NCBI GenBank assembly: GCA_026421245.1
Contig: JAPKDJ010000033.1
Span: 1-40,225 of the forward strand
Direction of reading: 5' to 3'
DNA from: Akkermansiaceae bacterium
GTDB taxonomy: Bacteria; Verrucomicrobiota; Verrucomicrobiia; Verrucomicrobiales; Akkermansiaceae
DNA length: 40,225 bases
Shown here: piece by piece, positions 1 to 7,902 of the stretch
Numbering within the stretch: the stretch's first letter is position 1
Layout: each line of letters starts with the position of its first letter
Made by a program: the position numbers and the translations under genes
Notes under the pieces: model-generated
What the model was told of the DNA's origin: nothing
The model's input: the letters and a program-made list of their open reading frames with translations, nothing else
Databases searched by the model: none

Positions 1-41
1 TGCCCGCAGTGCTCCGGTTGTCCGCAGTGCTCCGGTTGTCC
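1..41 (+). repeat. 18-bp tandem repeat encoding CPQCSG
   Basis: Two full copies of an 18-base unit plus the start of a third, beginning at the left edge of the window. The unit length is a multiple of three, so copy number could vary without shifting frame. More copies may lie outside the window. Confidence 0.7.
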
Positions 42-273
42 AGAAATCATCACCATCCCGCACGACGAAGTCGAGTCGATCAACGAGCAAAGCTCGCCAG
101 AGGACCCGGTAGAAATTGCTAAAGTATTGACGAAAGCCTCGTGGAGAAATCTACGGGGCTTTTTTGATTCCCTTATTCAAGGGGTCACTTTTTGTATCTC
201 TTCATCCACTGTTGGGTTTCCATCAATTCACCTTTTTCAAGGCGTTCCCAGAGTTCTGGCTCGTTTGCTTTGA
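1..273 (+). CDS. Partial Cys-rich reading frame, C-terminal end, unrecognised
   Basis: The frame starting at base 1 is open until a stop at 271-273. It begins with a repeated hexapeptide CPQCSG, encoded by an 18-bp perfect tandem repeat, followed by CPEIITIPHDEVES. Up to about base 120 this frame has the strongest G/C bias at third codon positions of the three frames, so this part looks coding. The stretch after base 130 overlaps a terminator hairpin and the end of an opposing small ORF, and looks non-coding. The true end may therefore be earlier through a frameshift: the other two frames stop at 112 and 122. CxxC pairs suggest metal binding, but I do not recognise the family. The 5' part lies outside the window. 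Confidence 0.25.
   Translation, partial: CPQCSGCPQCSGCPEIITIPHDEVESINEQSSPEDPVEIAKVLTKASWRNLRGFFDSLIQGVTFCISSSTVGFPSIHLFQGVPRVLARLL
133..165 (+). terminator. Rho-independent terminator
   Basis: A 10-bp stem (133-142 with 153-162, one G-U pair) encloses a 10-nt loop and runs into a T tract (160-165). It reads rightward and would end transcription of the partial gene at the left edge. Confidence 0.7.
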
Positions 274-365
274 TGCCGGCGCGGTCACGTTCGGCGGCGA
301 GGCCGATTTCGGGTTTGCGGGTGAAGAAATCTTCGAGGCCGCGGTCACGATTTCGGGAAATTCAT
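185..365 (-). pseudogene. Small basic/charged ORF with an apparent one-base frameshift
   Basis: On the minus strand an ATG at 365 follows an AAAGGA ribosome-binding sequence, but its frame stops after six codons. The neighbouring frame then runs from about 361 to a TGA at 185-187. It is gene-like in codon use: strong third-position G/C, with GLEDFFTRKPEIGLAAERD followed by NEPELWERLEKGELMET. Removing a single C from the TTTCCCG run near the start would give one continuous 59-residue protein rich in charged residues. The alternatives are an ATT start at 361 or a base-calling error. I do not recognise the family. It lies downstream of the secreted protein at 475-1203 on the same strand. Confidence 0.4.
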
Positions 366-474
366 TGGAGTCCTTTCATCCGTATTGCACGGAGAACTTG
401 AGTGTAGTCGGGTGTGTTGTGATTGTTTTCTTCATTGGTTTTGTCACGGGTTGGGACAAGAAGGGAGGGGGACC

Positions 475-1203
475 TTATTCTTTTCCGAGCGAGTAGATTT
501 TCAAGTCATCGATGATGACCTTCTTTGGAACCGCAACCCGCAGGGCTCGCTTGGTCGGATGGGCGATTCCCTCGGACGAAAACGATCCCACTTTTTTCTC
601 ATTGATCGTCACGGTCATGGTTTCCCCTTTAATAGTCACCACCAGATGATGCCACTTCCCGACCTCCAGTTTGTTGGGGAATCGTTTCGTCTTGGTCTTT
701 AGCATTTTCTGCTGCTTCGGCGTCATCGCCTTGTCCTGCCGTGCCTTGCGTATCTCATTGGCCATGATCCCGGTTTTAAGATCGTTCATCTGTACATTCT
801 TGGTGCTGATCTTGGTCATGCAAAGATGTCCTGCATGCACTTCTTTGAATTGCTGATCGGCGAAATTCAATCCAAGGCTGTCTGTCGCTGTCGGTAACTT
901 GAATCGCAAGGTCACCTTCCCGTCCTGAAACTCTGCAGGGTGGACCACTGAAACGGCATGGTCTGCCACCGGGTGGAAGGTGATGTGCATGGCGCCATCC
1001 TTCAAATCTACCTGCTTGTTTCCCTTCGCCCTCTTCTTGCTGTTTGAGACCCATCCCTTTCCGATTTCTTCCTTCGAGTTGTCACTTTCGGTACGCTCGA
1101 AATCATCTTCAAAAATCAGGGTGGCCTTCTCATCGGCGGACAAGGTCAAGGGGCACAGTATGGCGGCGAGGCAGGAGAGGGGTGTCTTCATAAGATTGCT
1201 CAT
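475..1203 (-). CDS. Secreted LamG/DUF1080-like domain protein
   Basis: A protein of about 242 residues with an N-terminal signal peptide (hydrophobic AAILCPLTL, then LSA and DEKATLIFEDDF). The mature part is a single beta-rich module typical of concanavalin-like (LamG/DUF1080) folds: FEDDFER at the start, KVTLRFKLP, then WHHLVVTIKGETMTVTINEKKVG and the closing VIIDDLKIYSLG. This module usually binds or processes sugars outside the cytoplasm, but no catalytic residues can be assigned. I prefer the start at 1203 because AAGG lies five bases upstream of it. A start at 1191 is also possible, and a longer frame to 1287 lacks support. It is divergent from leuS. Confidence 0.75.
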   Translation of the reverse strand: MSNLMKTPLSCLAAILCPLTLSADEKATLIFEDDFERTESDNSKEEIGKGWVSNSKKRAKGNKQVDLKDGAMHITFHPVADHAVSVVHPAEFQDGKVTLRFKLPTATDSLGLNFADQQFKEVHAGHLCMTKISTKNVQMNDLKTGIMANEIRKARQDKAMTPKQQKMLKTKTKRFPNKLEVGKWHHLVVTIKGETMTVTINEKKVGSFSSEGIAHPTKRALRVAVPKKVIIDDLKIYSLGKE

Positions 1204-1320
1204 TAGGACCTTGGCGGTGCAGAGCCGGCAAGAATTAAAGTGTCCGAGACATTTCCCCTCCGATCGGGCGGTCTCTGTTTTCATCATGCTGTTGCCTGTT
1301 CACCGTATTTTCTTGGTAAT

Positions 1321-1389
1321 CCACGATCCGTGGCGCCTTCGATTGCCAAACCAATCAAGCCGCGCGCCTCATCGAGGTTCGCGGCTTTT
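1321..1389 (+). promoter_or_regulatory. Two hairpins in the leuS leader, possible attenuator
   Basis: A 5-bp hairpin (CCACG/CGTGG, 1321-1333) is followed by a longer one. In the second, an 8-bp stem AAGCCGCG (1357-1364) pairs with CGCGGCTT (1380-1387), with an inner CCTC/GAGG stem and four T residues at the end. The structure looks like an intrinsic terminator on the plus strand, about 165 bases before the leuS start. No upstream plus-strand gene explains it, so attenuation of leuS is a possible role. No T-box features were seen. Confidence 0.4.
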
Positions 1390-1555
1390 CATGCTCAAAT
1401 CCCCCAGCCTCGGTTCCTCAGCCAAATCAGTGCCGATCTAAGTAATCTGTGGATCAAGCTCCTCAGCCCACGCACCTCAGCCAATCGTTCATTCTCGACG
1501 GGTCATTTTATGCGTGTTTTTCCCTTTAATAACAGCTTCCCTCCCGCCCAACATC

Positions 1556-4438
1556 ATGTCCGAGAAACGTAAGCCTTACCCCTTCGACCTCTTCGAGCCC
1601 AAATGGCAATCCCACTGGGCCGAGAACAAAACCTACCGCACCCCTGGTCCCGGTGACGAAGGTTTCGATGCGACTAAGCCAAAATACTACATCCTCGACA
1701 TGTTCCCTTACCCCTCCGGCGCCGGCCTCCACGTCGGCCATCCAGAGGGTTACACCGCGACCGACATCGTCGGCCGCTACAAGCGCATGAACGGCTTCAA
1801 TGTCCTCCACCCGATGGGCTGGGATGCCTTTGGACTCCCCGCCGAGCAATACGCCATCAAGACCGGCACTCACCCCCGCATCACCACTGAGGCCAACACC
1901 AACAATTTTCGCCGTCAGCTCCAGGAACTCGGCTTCGGCTACGATTGGGATCGCGAGATCAACACCACCGACCCGAAATACGTCCGCTGGACCCAGTGGA
2001 TTTTTCTCCAGCTCTACAATTCTTACTTCTGCGACGAAGACCAAAAAGCCAAGCCCGTCTCCGAGCTCGAAGCCAAAGGCTGGACCCAACAGCAGATTGA
2101 CGAAGTCCGCCTCGCCTTCATCCACGAAGCCCCCGTCAACTGGTCCCCCTCGATGGGAACCGTCCTCGCCAATGAGGAAGTTCAAGAGTGGAAGGATAAA
2201 GGCGAAACCGTCGTGCGCCGTCCCCTCCGCCAGTGGATGCTCCGCATCACCAAATACGCCCAGCGCCTCATCGACGAACTTGAACCCCTCGACTGGCCCG
2301 AATCCATCAAAGCCCTCCAGCGCAACTGGATTGGGCGCTCCGAAGGAGCCGAAGTCATCTTCGACGTCGAGGGCCATGACATCACTGTCTTCACGACCCG
2401 TCCCGATACCCTCTTCGGCGCCACCTACATGGTCCTTGCTCCCGAGCACCCGCTCGTCCCGGAAATCACCACCACCGATCAAAAAGAGGTCGTCGAAACC
2501 TACGTCGCTGCCTGCGCCAGCAAGTCCGATATGGAACGCGGCCTCGACAAGGAAAAGACCGGCGTCGCCACCGGAGCTTCCGCGATCAACCCCGTCAACG
2601 GAGAAAAAATCCCCGTCTGGATCGCCGACTACGTCATGATGGGCTACGGCAGCGGAGCCATCATGGCTGTCCCTGCGCATGACTCCCGCGACTTCGAATT
2701 TGCAATCGAGTTTGGACTTCCGATCAAAGCGGTCGTTTTCCCAGATCATAAATGGCTCAAAGAGAATGGGGGTCACCTTGAAGTAGAAGTTATCGAAGAC
2801 GGAACTAACAGAGAGCTCACCTGGACTTTTCCGGAGTTGGTTGTCCAAGCCGAAAGAGAAGAGAGCTTTCAGAAGCAAGCGTCGGCATTTTATCAGGATC
2901 AAGTTTCCAACTTTGCGACCGCGTATCCAGACCACGGCACCGCCATCAACTCCGGCTTCCTCGAGGGGCTTAAAACCAAGGACGCAAAAAAGAAAATCAT
3001 CCACTGGCTCGGTGAAAACGGAAAAGGCGAAAAGAAAATCCAATTCAAACTCCGCGACTGGCTCTTCTCGCGTCAGCGCTACTGGGGCGAACCCTTCCCC
3101 CTTCTTTGGGATAAGGAAACCGGCCAGCACTCCGGCGTTCCCGAATCCGAACTCCCTCTTCTCCAACCTGAGATGGAGGACTTCAAGCCCACCGGCGATC
3201 CCCGTGGCCCCCTCATCAACTGCACCGATTGGATCAATTATTCGGACAAGCTCCAGCGCGAAACCAACACCATGCCCCAATGGGCTGGCTCCTGCTGGTA
3301 TTACCTCCGCTACTGCGATCCCAATAACACCGAGCACTTCATCAGCCCCGATACTGAAAGCTACTGGGGGAATGACGAGGGCTTCGTCGACTTCTACGTC
3401 GGCGGCAAAGAGCATGCCGTCCTTCACCTCCTCTACTCCCGTTTCTGGCACAAAGTCCTCAACGACCTCGGCCACCTTAAGTCTAAGGAACCCTTCAAAA
3501 AATACTTCGCTCCCGGCCTCATCATGGGCGAGATGGAGTTTGCAATTTTTGAAACTCAATCAGGCGAAATCGTCAGCTATAAAGACCTCGAGGAGCAAGA
3601 CTCACGCACCTTTGTCATGAAGAGGACAGGCGAGGCTTTGATCAAAAAGGTCGTGGGTCCTGAGGAAGTTGAAAAGAAAGGCGAGAACTTTGTTCTCATC
3701 TCCGACCCTTCGATTCGTGTCCGTTCCAAGGCTGAGAAAATGTCCAAGTCCCTTGGCAACGTCGTCAACCCAGATGACGTCGTCGAGCGCTACGGCGCTG
3801 ACTCCCTTCGCCTCTACGAAATGTTCATGGGCCCCCTCGACCAGGACAAACCCTGGGCGATGAAAGGGGTCGAAGGCGTCCACCGCTTCCTCGCCAAAGT
3901 CTGGCGCCTTGCCTTCTCCGAGGATGCCGATGGAGGCTGGATCTCCAGCGGCAAGATTGTTGCAGGTGAAAATGCTGATCTCGCCAAAACAACGCACCAG
4001 ACCATCAAGCGCGTCGAAGAAGCGATCAACTCCCTTCGCTTTAACACCGGTATTAGCGCGATGATGGAGTGCTCCAATGCCTACACCAGCGCCGGAGAAA
4101 TCCCCCGCGACCTCTTCCTCACCTTCCTCAAACTCCTCAGCCCTTTCGCGCCCCACCTCGCCGAAGAGATCAACGCCGCCCTCGGCGGAACGGAACTTGT
4201 CAGCGAACAAACCTGGCCCGAACTCGACGAAAGCCTTCTCGTCGAATCAGAAATCCAGCTCATCGTCCAGGTTAACGGAAAGCTCCGTGCCCGCATCATG
4301 GTTCCCGCTGACATCTCCAAGGAAGACGCCGAAGCTCAAGCCCTCGCCGACGAAAATGTCACCACCCACACCGACGGGAAAACCGTCCGCAAGGTCATCG
4401 TGGTTCCCGGCAAGCTTGTGAATATTGTGGCAAACTGA
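1556..4438 (+). CDS. leuS: Leucyl-tRNA synthetase
   Basis: Cytoplasmic class I synthetase that charges tRNA-Leu with leucine using ATP. The HIGH signature is HVGH (residues 59-62) and the KMSKS signature is at 728-732. Between them are the CP1 editing domain ([19 protein letters not shown]) and the SRQRYWGEP segment; a C-terminal anticodon-binding region follows. The protein is 960 residues, about 100 longer than typical bacterial enzymes. Extra length sits at about residues 392-462, after the editing domain, and about 660-726, the variable leucine-specific region before KMSKS. Both stretches have less third-position C than the flanks. The ATG at 1556 begins [18 protein letters not shown], the usual LeuRS start; the frame extends upstream to 1514 without support. 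Confidence 0.97.
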   Translation: MSEKRKPYPFDLFEPKWQSHWAENKTYRTPGPGDEGFDATKPKYYILDMFPYPSGAGLHVGHPEGYTATDIVGRYKRMNGFNVLHPMGWDAFGLPAEQYAIKTGTHPRITTEANTNNFRRQLQELGFGYDWDREINTTDPKYVRWTQWIFLQLYNSYFCDEDQKAKPVSELEAKGWTQQQIDEVRLAFIHEAPVNWSPSMGTVLANEEVQEWKDKGETVVRRPLRQWMLRITKYAQRLIDELEPLDWPESIKALQRNWIGRSEGAEVIFDVEGHDITVFTTRPDTLFGATYMVLAPEHPLVPEITTTDQKEVVETYVAACASKSDMERGLDKEKTGVATGASAINPVNGEKIPVWIADYVMMGYGSGAIMAVPAHDSRDFEFAIEFGLPIKAVVFPDHKWLKENGGHLEVEVIEDGTNRELTWTFPELVVQAEREESFQKQASAFYQDQVSNFATAYPDHGTAINSGFLEGLKTKDAKKKIIHWLGENGKGEKKIQFKLRDWLFSRQRYWGEPFPLLWDKETGQHSGVPESELPLLQPEMEDFKPTGDPRGPLINCTDWINYSDKLQRETNTMPQWAGSCWYYLRYCDPNNTEHFISPDTESYWGNDEGFVDFYVGGKEHAVLHLLYSRFWHKVLNDLGHLKSKEPFKKYFAPGLIMGEMEFAIFETQSGEIVSYKDLEEQDSRTFVMKRTGEALIKKVVGPEEVEKKGENFVLISDPSIRVRSKAEKMSKSLGNVVNPDDVVERYGADSLRLYEMFMGPLDQDKPWAMKGVEGVHRFLAKVWRLAFSEDADGGWISSGKIVAGENADLAKTTHQTIKRVEEAINSLRFNTGISAMMECSNAYTSAGEIPRDLFLTFLKLLSPFAPHLAEEINAALGGTELVSEQTWPELDESLLVESEIQLIVQVNGKLRARIMVPADISKEDAEAQALADENVTTHTDGKTVRKVIVVPGKLVNIVAN

Positions 4439-4996
4439 CCCATGGACCTCTCTGCAATCTCTTCCCGGCCTGATCTCGTCAGGGAACTCCAACGACGCGA
4501 TTGGCGGCTGTTTTCGATCAGAACTCCTTGAAATGAGCGAAGAGCGACACCAAGCCTGCCCGCTTGTTCAAGCTCGAAACCTTTGACTGGGATGCCATCC
4601 GGAGCGTGTGGGAATGGACCTCATTGAAAGGGGCGTGAAGGTTTAAAGACGAGGCAGTTGTTTCCTTGCCTCAGGCTTGGGCCTCGCTTTTTGCGGATCC
4701 TGGTTGTCGAATTGGTTTTTAAGAGAGCCGGAGGAAACCATTTATACGGAACATTCCCGTCGACAAACGGAAGAGGTTTTGAGTTGGCCTCCGGTTCGGA
4801 GAACAGTTCCGCGCCGGCCCACGGTGCGAAGCTTTCTTGGTAGGCTGGTGCTCTCAAGCGAGTTTTCGAACTCACTCTCGCCGCTTACCGAAGGCATGGC
4901 TGGATAGCCGATTTAAAAAATCCCTGAAGCGACGGTTCAAGAAATCTTTTCAATTCTCGACAAAGAACCCATTCCTGTCGTGTATTAATACCAGTT
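4439..4996. other. Gene-free stretch, possibly decayed coding DNA
   Basis: No convincing gene is present. Directly after leuS there are short frames of 19-33 codons in different phases (for example one starting MDLSAISSRPDLVREL at 4442, and KPARLFKLETFDWDAIRSV near 4570-4610). They look like pieces of a broken gene. From 4677 to 4907 both strands are open for about 75-85 codons without recognisable content. A hairpin candidate is listed separately. Confidence 0.4.
4650..4692 (+). terminator. Candidate terminator downstream of leuS
   Basis: CGAGGC (4650-4655) can pair with GCCTCG (4681-4686), or partly with an alternative GCCTC at 4668-4672, and the distal arm runs into CTTTTT. The loop is long and the structure is ambiguous, so this is a weak call. 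Confidence 0.3.
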
Positions 4997-5881
4997 ATGA
5001 ATCGAAGAGAATCACTCACGGCACTCTCCGGTGGTGCCGCCACTGCCGCCATTTTTTCCGCTCTTGGAACCCAAATCAAAGCCGCCGAGGAAGAGGCCAC
5101 GAAGTCTGGGGCCAAGTTCAAACACTCGGTCTGCCATTGGTGCTTTGGTAATATCCCTCTGGACAAGTTTTGTGTCGAGGTGAAGAAAATGGGCATCGAG
5201 TCGATCGAAATTCTTTTTCCCGAGCAGTGGGCTACGGTGGCCAAGCACGGTCTCAAGTGCGCGATGGGGCGCCCTCGTCCGATCAAGGGGATCGCGGGCA
5301 TCGGAACCTCCTTCGAGAAGAAAGAGAACCACGACACGCTCGTGAAGATTTATGAAGAAATCATTCCTCTCGCCGCCAAGGCTGGGAACGTTCCTCAAAT
5401 CATCGCCTTTTCCGGAAACCGCAATGGTCTTACGGATGAGGAAGGTTTGAAGAACTGCATTGAGGGCGTGAAGCGCATTGCTCCCATTGCGGAGAAGCAC
5501 AACATCACGATTTCCATGGAGCTTTTAAATTCAAAAAAAGACCACAAGGACTACCTCTGCGACCGCACCCAGTGGGGTGTTGACCTTGTCAATGCGGTTG
5601 GTTCAGACCGCTTCAAACTTCTCTATGACATCTATCACATGCAAATCATGGAAGGTGACTGCATCGCGACCTTCACCAAGCATAAGGATGCGATTTCGCA
5701 CTTCCACACCGCCGGTGTTCCCGGGCGCAATGAGATCGATGATTCCCAGGAACTCAACTACAAGGGAATCTGCAAGGCGCTCGCAAAAATGGGCTACGAT
5801 GGCTACCTCGGTCAGGAGTTTCGCCCAAAGAAAGATCCCCTCACTTCCCTGAAGGAAGCGATTGATATTTGCACGGTTTAA
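4997..5881 (+). CDS. Exported hydroxypyruvate isomerase-like TIM-barrel protein
   Basis: A 294-residue protein of the xylose isomerase-like/AP endonuclease 2 TIM-barrel superfamily, closest in style to hydroxypyruvate isomerases. After an N-terminal Tat-like leader (MNRRESLTALSGGAATAAIF), the barrel shows FKHSVCHWCFG, MGIESIEILFPEQW, ITISMELLNS with a likely metal-binding Glu, LLYDIYHMQIMEGD with Asp and His ligands, HFHTAGVPGRNEID, and the closing YDGYLGQEFRPKKDP with Glu. These match the family's metal and substrate positions. Tat-exported isomerase homologues are common in PVC bacteria; the physiological sugar is unknown. It stands alone and ends in a strong terminator, so it is probably monocistronic. 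No clear ribosome-binding site precedes the ATG. Confidence 0.88.
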   Translation: MNRRESLTALSGGAATAAIFSALGTQIKAAEEEATKSGAKFKHSVCHWCFGNIPLDKFCVEVKKMGIESIEILFPEQWATVAKHGLKCAMGRPRPIKGIAGIGTSFEKKENHDTLVKIYEEIIPLAAKAGNVPQIIAFSGNRNGLTDEEGLKNCIEGVKRIAPIAEKHNITISMELLNSKKDHKDYLCDRTQWGVDLVNAVGSDRFKLLYDIYHMQIMEGDCIATFTKHKDAISHFHTAGVPGRNEIDDSQELNYKGICKALAKMGYDGYLGQEFRPKKDPLTSLKEAIDICTV

Positions 5882-5902
5882 AGAAATCGACTGACTTTCA
5901 TG

Positions 5903-5939
5903 ATCGCTCCCGGAGACCTTTCCGGGAGCGATTTTTTTT
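5903..5939 (+). terminator. Strong rho-independent terminator
   Basis: A perfect 12-bp stem (5903-5914 with 5921-5932) has a 6-base loop GACCTT and is followed by eight T residues. It lies 22 bases after the isomerase-like gene. Confidence 0.95.
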
Positions 5940-6092
5940 GGAGATCGATGGACTCGGTTGAGTCTTTTGAAAGATCAATCGTGGTTGGTTCTGATCGAGC
6001 GCCATCTTGCCGTCGATCACTCCGTCTTCAGCATCGACTTCCTGGATGAGTCATCCAGCTCATCATTTCGAAACGAGAAAGCGTGTGAGGGC

Positions 6093-6267
6093 CTAGATCG
6101 TGAGTTTCTGTTGAGCCAGTTCAGAATTGAGTTGGCTGATCTGGAGCTCTTTGTCTTTGAGCTTTATCGAGGTCTTTTGGCGAAGACGGCCGCCGATTGC
6201 CAATTGCGTTTTCAGCGTCCTCAATGTCGAGGTGCTTCCCAATATCACCCAGAAGTAGTGTTTTCAT
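6093..6267 (-). pseudogene. Small coiled-coil ORF split by a frameshift
   Basis: On the minus strand an ATG at 6267 opens MKTLLLGDIGKHLDIEDAEN, which leaves its gene-like frame after about 25 codons. The next frame carries RLRQKTSIKLKDKELQISQL and NSELAQQKLTI, then stops at 6093-6095. The two pieces join if one base is removed near the CGGCGGCC stretch (about 6195), giving a protein of about 57 residues with a clear heptad coiled coil at its end. The opposite strand is also open here (5958-6314) but reads less like a protein. I do not recognise a family. The rest of 5940-6417 shows nothing else. Confidence 0.35.
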
Positions 6268-6417
6268 CTATCCCATATCGAAAGGGTATGAGTTTTTGGA
6301 ATTTGCGGCATTGAGGAAATCCGCTCGAGATTATCATGGGTCGGCAAAGAGGAATGACGCTCTTCAGAGTGTCACTTGGGAATTATGGCCGAGGCTCTGG
6401 AGAGTGTCGGTCCTTAC

Positions 6418-6993
6418 CTACTCATGCTCGGTGATTTCGATCTTGCGGAAGGAGATGGCCATGTCTTTTCCACCGTGGAGCTGGAGGCCGAGGGGGCCTT
6501 TTTCGATGGCGGTTTTGGATTCGTAGGTGATGCCTTCGACGCCATTGAGCCAAGTTTTGTAGGTGTTTCCTTTGACCTCAATTTTGAGAATGTTCCAGTC
6601 CTTGGGTTTGACGGCGGCGATGGCTTCCTTGCTCTCGGTGGGATACCCCTTGCCGGGGATGTAGGGAGCGGCGGTGAGATCACGCTTGAGGGACCCGGAG
6701 ATGCCGATCTGGATTTGATCGTGGGGCTTCTTGATCATGACCCCGGAGTCGATGGTGCCTTCGCCAAGCTTGTATTCGAGAGTGAGGGTGAAATCCTTGA
6801 ATTCCTTCTTGGTCCAAAGAAGGGAGCCGGATTTTTTGGGGCCGGATTGACATTGGATGAGGCCTTCCTTCACGGTCCAATGGGGGTGCTTGCTCTTGGA
6901 GTCGACGCGCCAGTTTTCGAGGTCTTTGCCGTTGAAGAGGGACTCGTTAGCGAGAGCGGTGAAGGGGAGAAGGAGGAAGATGAGGAATTTCAT
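6418..6993 (-). CDS. Secreted DUF1080 (3-keto-disaccharide hydrolase-like) protein
   Basis: A 191-residue exported protein with a short signal peptide (MKFLIFLLLPFTALA, cleavage before NESLFNG). The mature part is one complete DUF1080 jelly roll: LFNGKDLENWRV near residue 20, HWTVKEGLIQC, LLWTKKEFKDFTLTLEYKL, the DSGVMIKKP segment, DWNILKIEVKGNTYKTWLNG, and the terminal GPLGLQLHGGKDMAISFRKIEI. Family members include 3-keto-glycoside hydrolases and sugar-binding modules of PVC bacteria, acting outside the cytoplasm. The length is normal for a single-domain member. It is the last gene of a minus-strand group, 18 bases after the DMT transporter. Confidence 0.9.
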   Translation of the reverse strand: MKFLIFLLLPFTALANESLFNGKDLENWRVDSKSKHPHWTVKEGLIQCQSGPKKSGSLLWTKKEFKDFTLTLEYKLGEGTIDSGVMIKKPHDQIQIGISGSLKRDLTAAPYIPGKGYPTESKEAIAAVKPKDWNILKIEVKGNTYKTWLNGVEGITYESKTAIEKGPLGLQLHGGKDMAISFRKIEITEHE

Positions 6994-7011
6994 GGTTTAA
7001 TCATACGCGAT

Positions 7012-7890
7012 TTAGGAAGTGGCCTTTCGTTTGCCAATCATTCCGATGATGAGGCCGGTTCCGAGGAGGGTGACCACGAGCCCGGCGATCATTTGGGTGG
7101 TGACGATTTCATCCAAAAAAAGCCAGCCCCAGAAGATGCCAAAGAAAGGGATGAGAAAGGTCACCGAAGTGGCCACGGTGGCTCCGGAGCGTTGGATCAG
7201 TTTGAAGAAGAGAACGAAGGCCAGAGCAGTGCAGATCAGGGCGAGCGCGGCGGCGCTGAGCCAACTAGAAAGGGGAGGCGATTTTTCTGGTAGGCGGGCG
7301 AGGGCAAAGGGGATGAGAACGAGCCCCGCCCCGAGCAGGCTGCCGGAGGAGGCGACGAGTGGGCGGACGCCCTGGAGCTTGCTCTTTATCCAGCTGACTC
7401 CGAAGCCGTAGCAGAGGCAGGAAATGACGCAGGCGACGATGGGCCAGCCGCGACCGTTTTGATGAAATTCCAGTTTCCCCCATACCAAGATGAGAACGCC
7501 AAGGATACCAAGGCCGAGACCGATGAACTGAGAGGTGCGGAGGCGCTCTCCCAACCAGACTGCCGCGATGAGGGCGCTGAAGACGGGGACGCTGGAATTC
7601 ATGAGGGCGGTGAACCCGGCACTTAGGGTCAGGCTGGCCCAACTGAGGAGAATGAAGGAGATGGACGAGCCAACCACGCCACTAACGAGGAGCTGCCACC
7701 AGTGGGTTTTGAAAAGGGCGCGGGCCTCCTTGCGGAGAAAGACCGGGGTGAGGGCCAGTCCGGCAACCGTCATGCGGAAGGCGACAAGCGGGACCGGCCC
7801 GAAGTCGGGGGTCGAGATTCGCATGAAGAGGAAGGACGCCCCCCAGATCGCCGCGAGGAAAAGGAGAATGAGGATGTCGGCGATGCGCAC
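7012..7890 (-). CDS. DMT-superfamily (EamA) transporter
   Basis: A 292-residue inner-membrane protein with ten predicted transmembrane helices in two EamA repeats. The first begins at ILILLFLAAIWGASFLFMRI; the second begins near ACVISCLCYGFGVSWIK and ends with FFGIFWGWLFLDEIVTTQMI. The second half carries the usual GA-rich and SVTFLIPFFG signatures. Family members export amino acids, metabolites or drugs; the substrate cannot be inferred. The gene is 12 bases after the alpha/beta hydrolase and 18 before the DUF1080 gene, all on the minus strand, so the three are probably co-transcribed. The C terminus is a short basic tail (GKRKATS). Confidence 0.92.
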   Translation of the reverse strand: MRIADILILLFLAAIWGASFLFMRISTPDFGPVPLVAFRMTVAGLALTPVFLRKEARALFKTHWWQLLVSGVVGSSISFILLSWASLTLSAGFTALMNSSVPVFSALIAAVWLGERLRTSQFIGLGLGILGVLILVWGKLEFHQNGRGWPIVACVISCLCYGFGVSWIKSKLQGVRPLVASSGSLLGAGLVLIPFALARLPEKSPPLSSWLSAAALALICTALAFVLFFKLIQRSGATVATSVTFLIPFFGIFWGWLFLDEIVTTQMIAGLVVTLLGTGLIIGMIGKRKATS

Positions 7891-7902
7891 CAGGATTTTG
7901 GA

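Noticed and set aside
1204..1555. T-box riboswitch before leuS
   Set aside because: No T-box consensus or specifier loop could be seen; only generic hairpins.
1526..3559. 677-codon open frame on the minus strand inside leuS
   Set aside because: Antisense shadow created by the strong third-position C bias of leuS; no domain, and the plus-strand gene is certain.
6376..7293. 305-codon plus-strand frame
   Set aside because: Antisense to the DUF1080 and DMT genes, Gly/Asp/Glu-rich as expected for a shadow.
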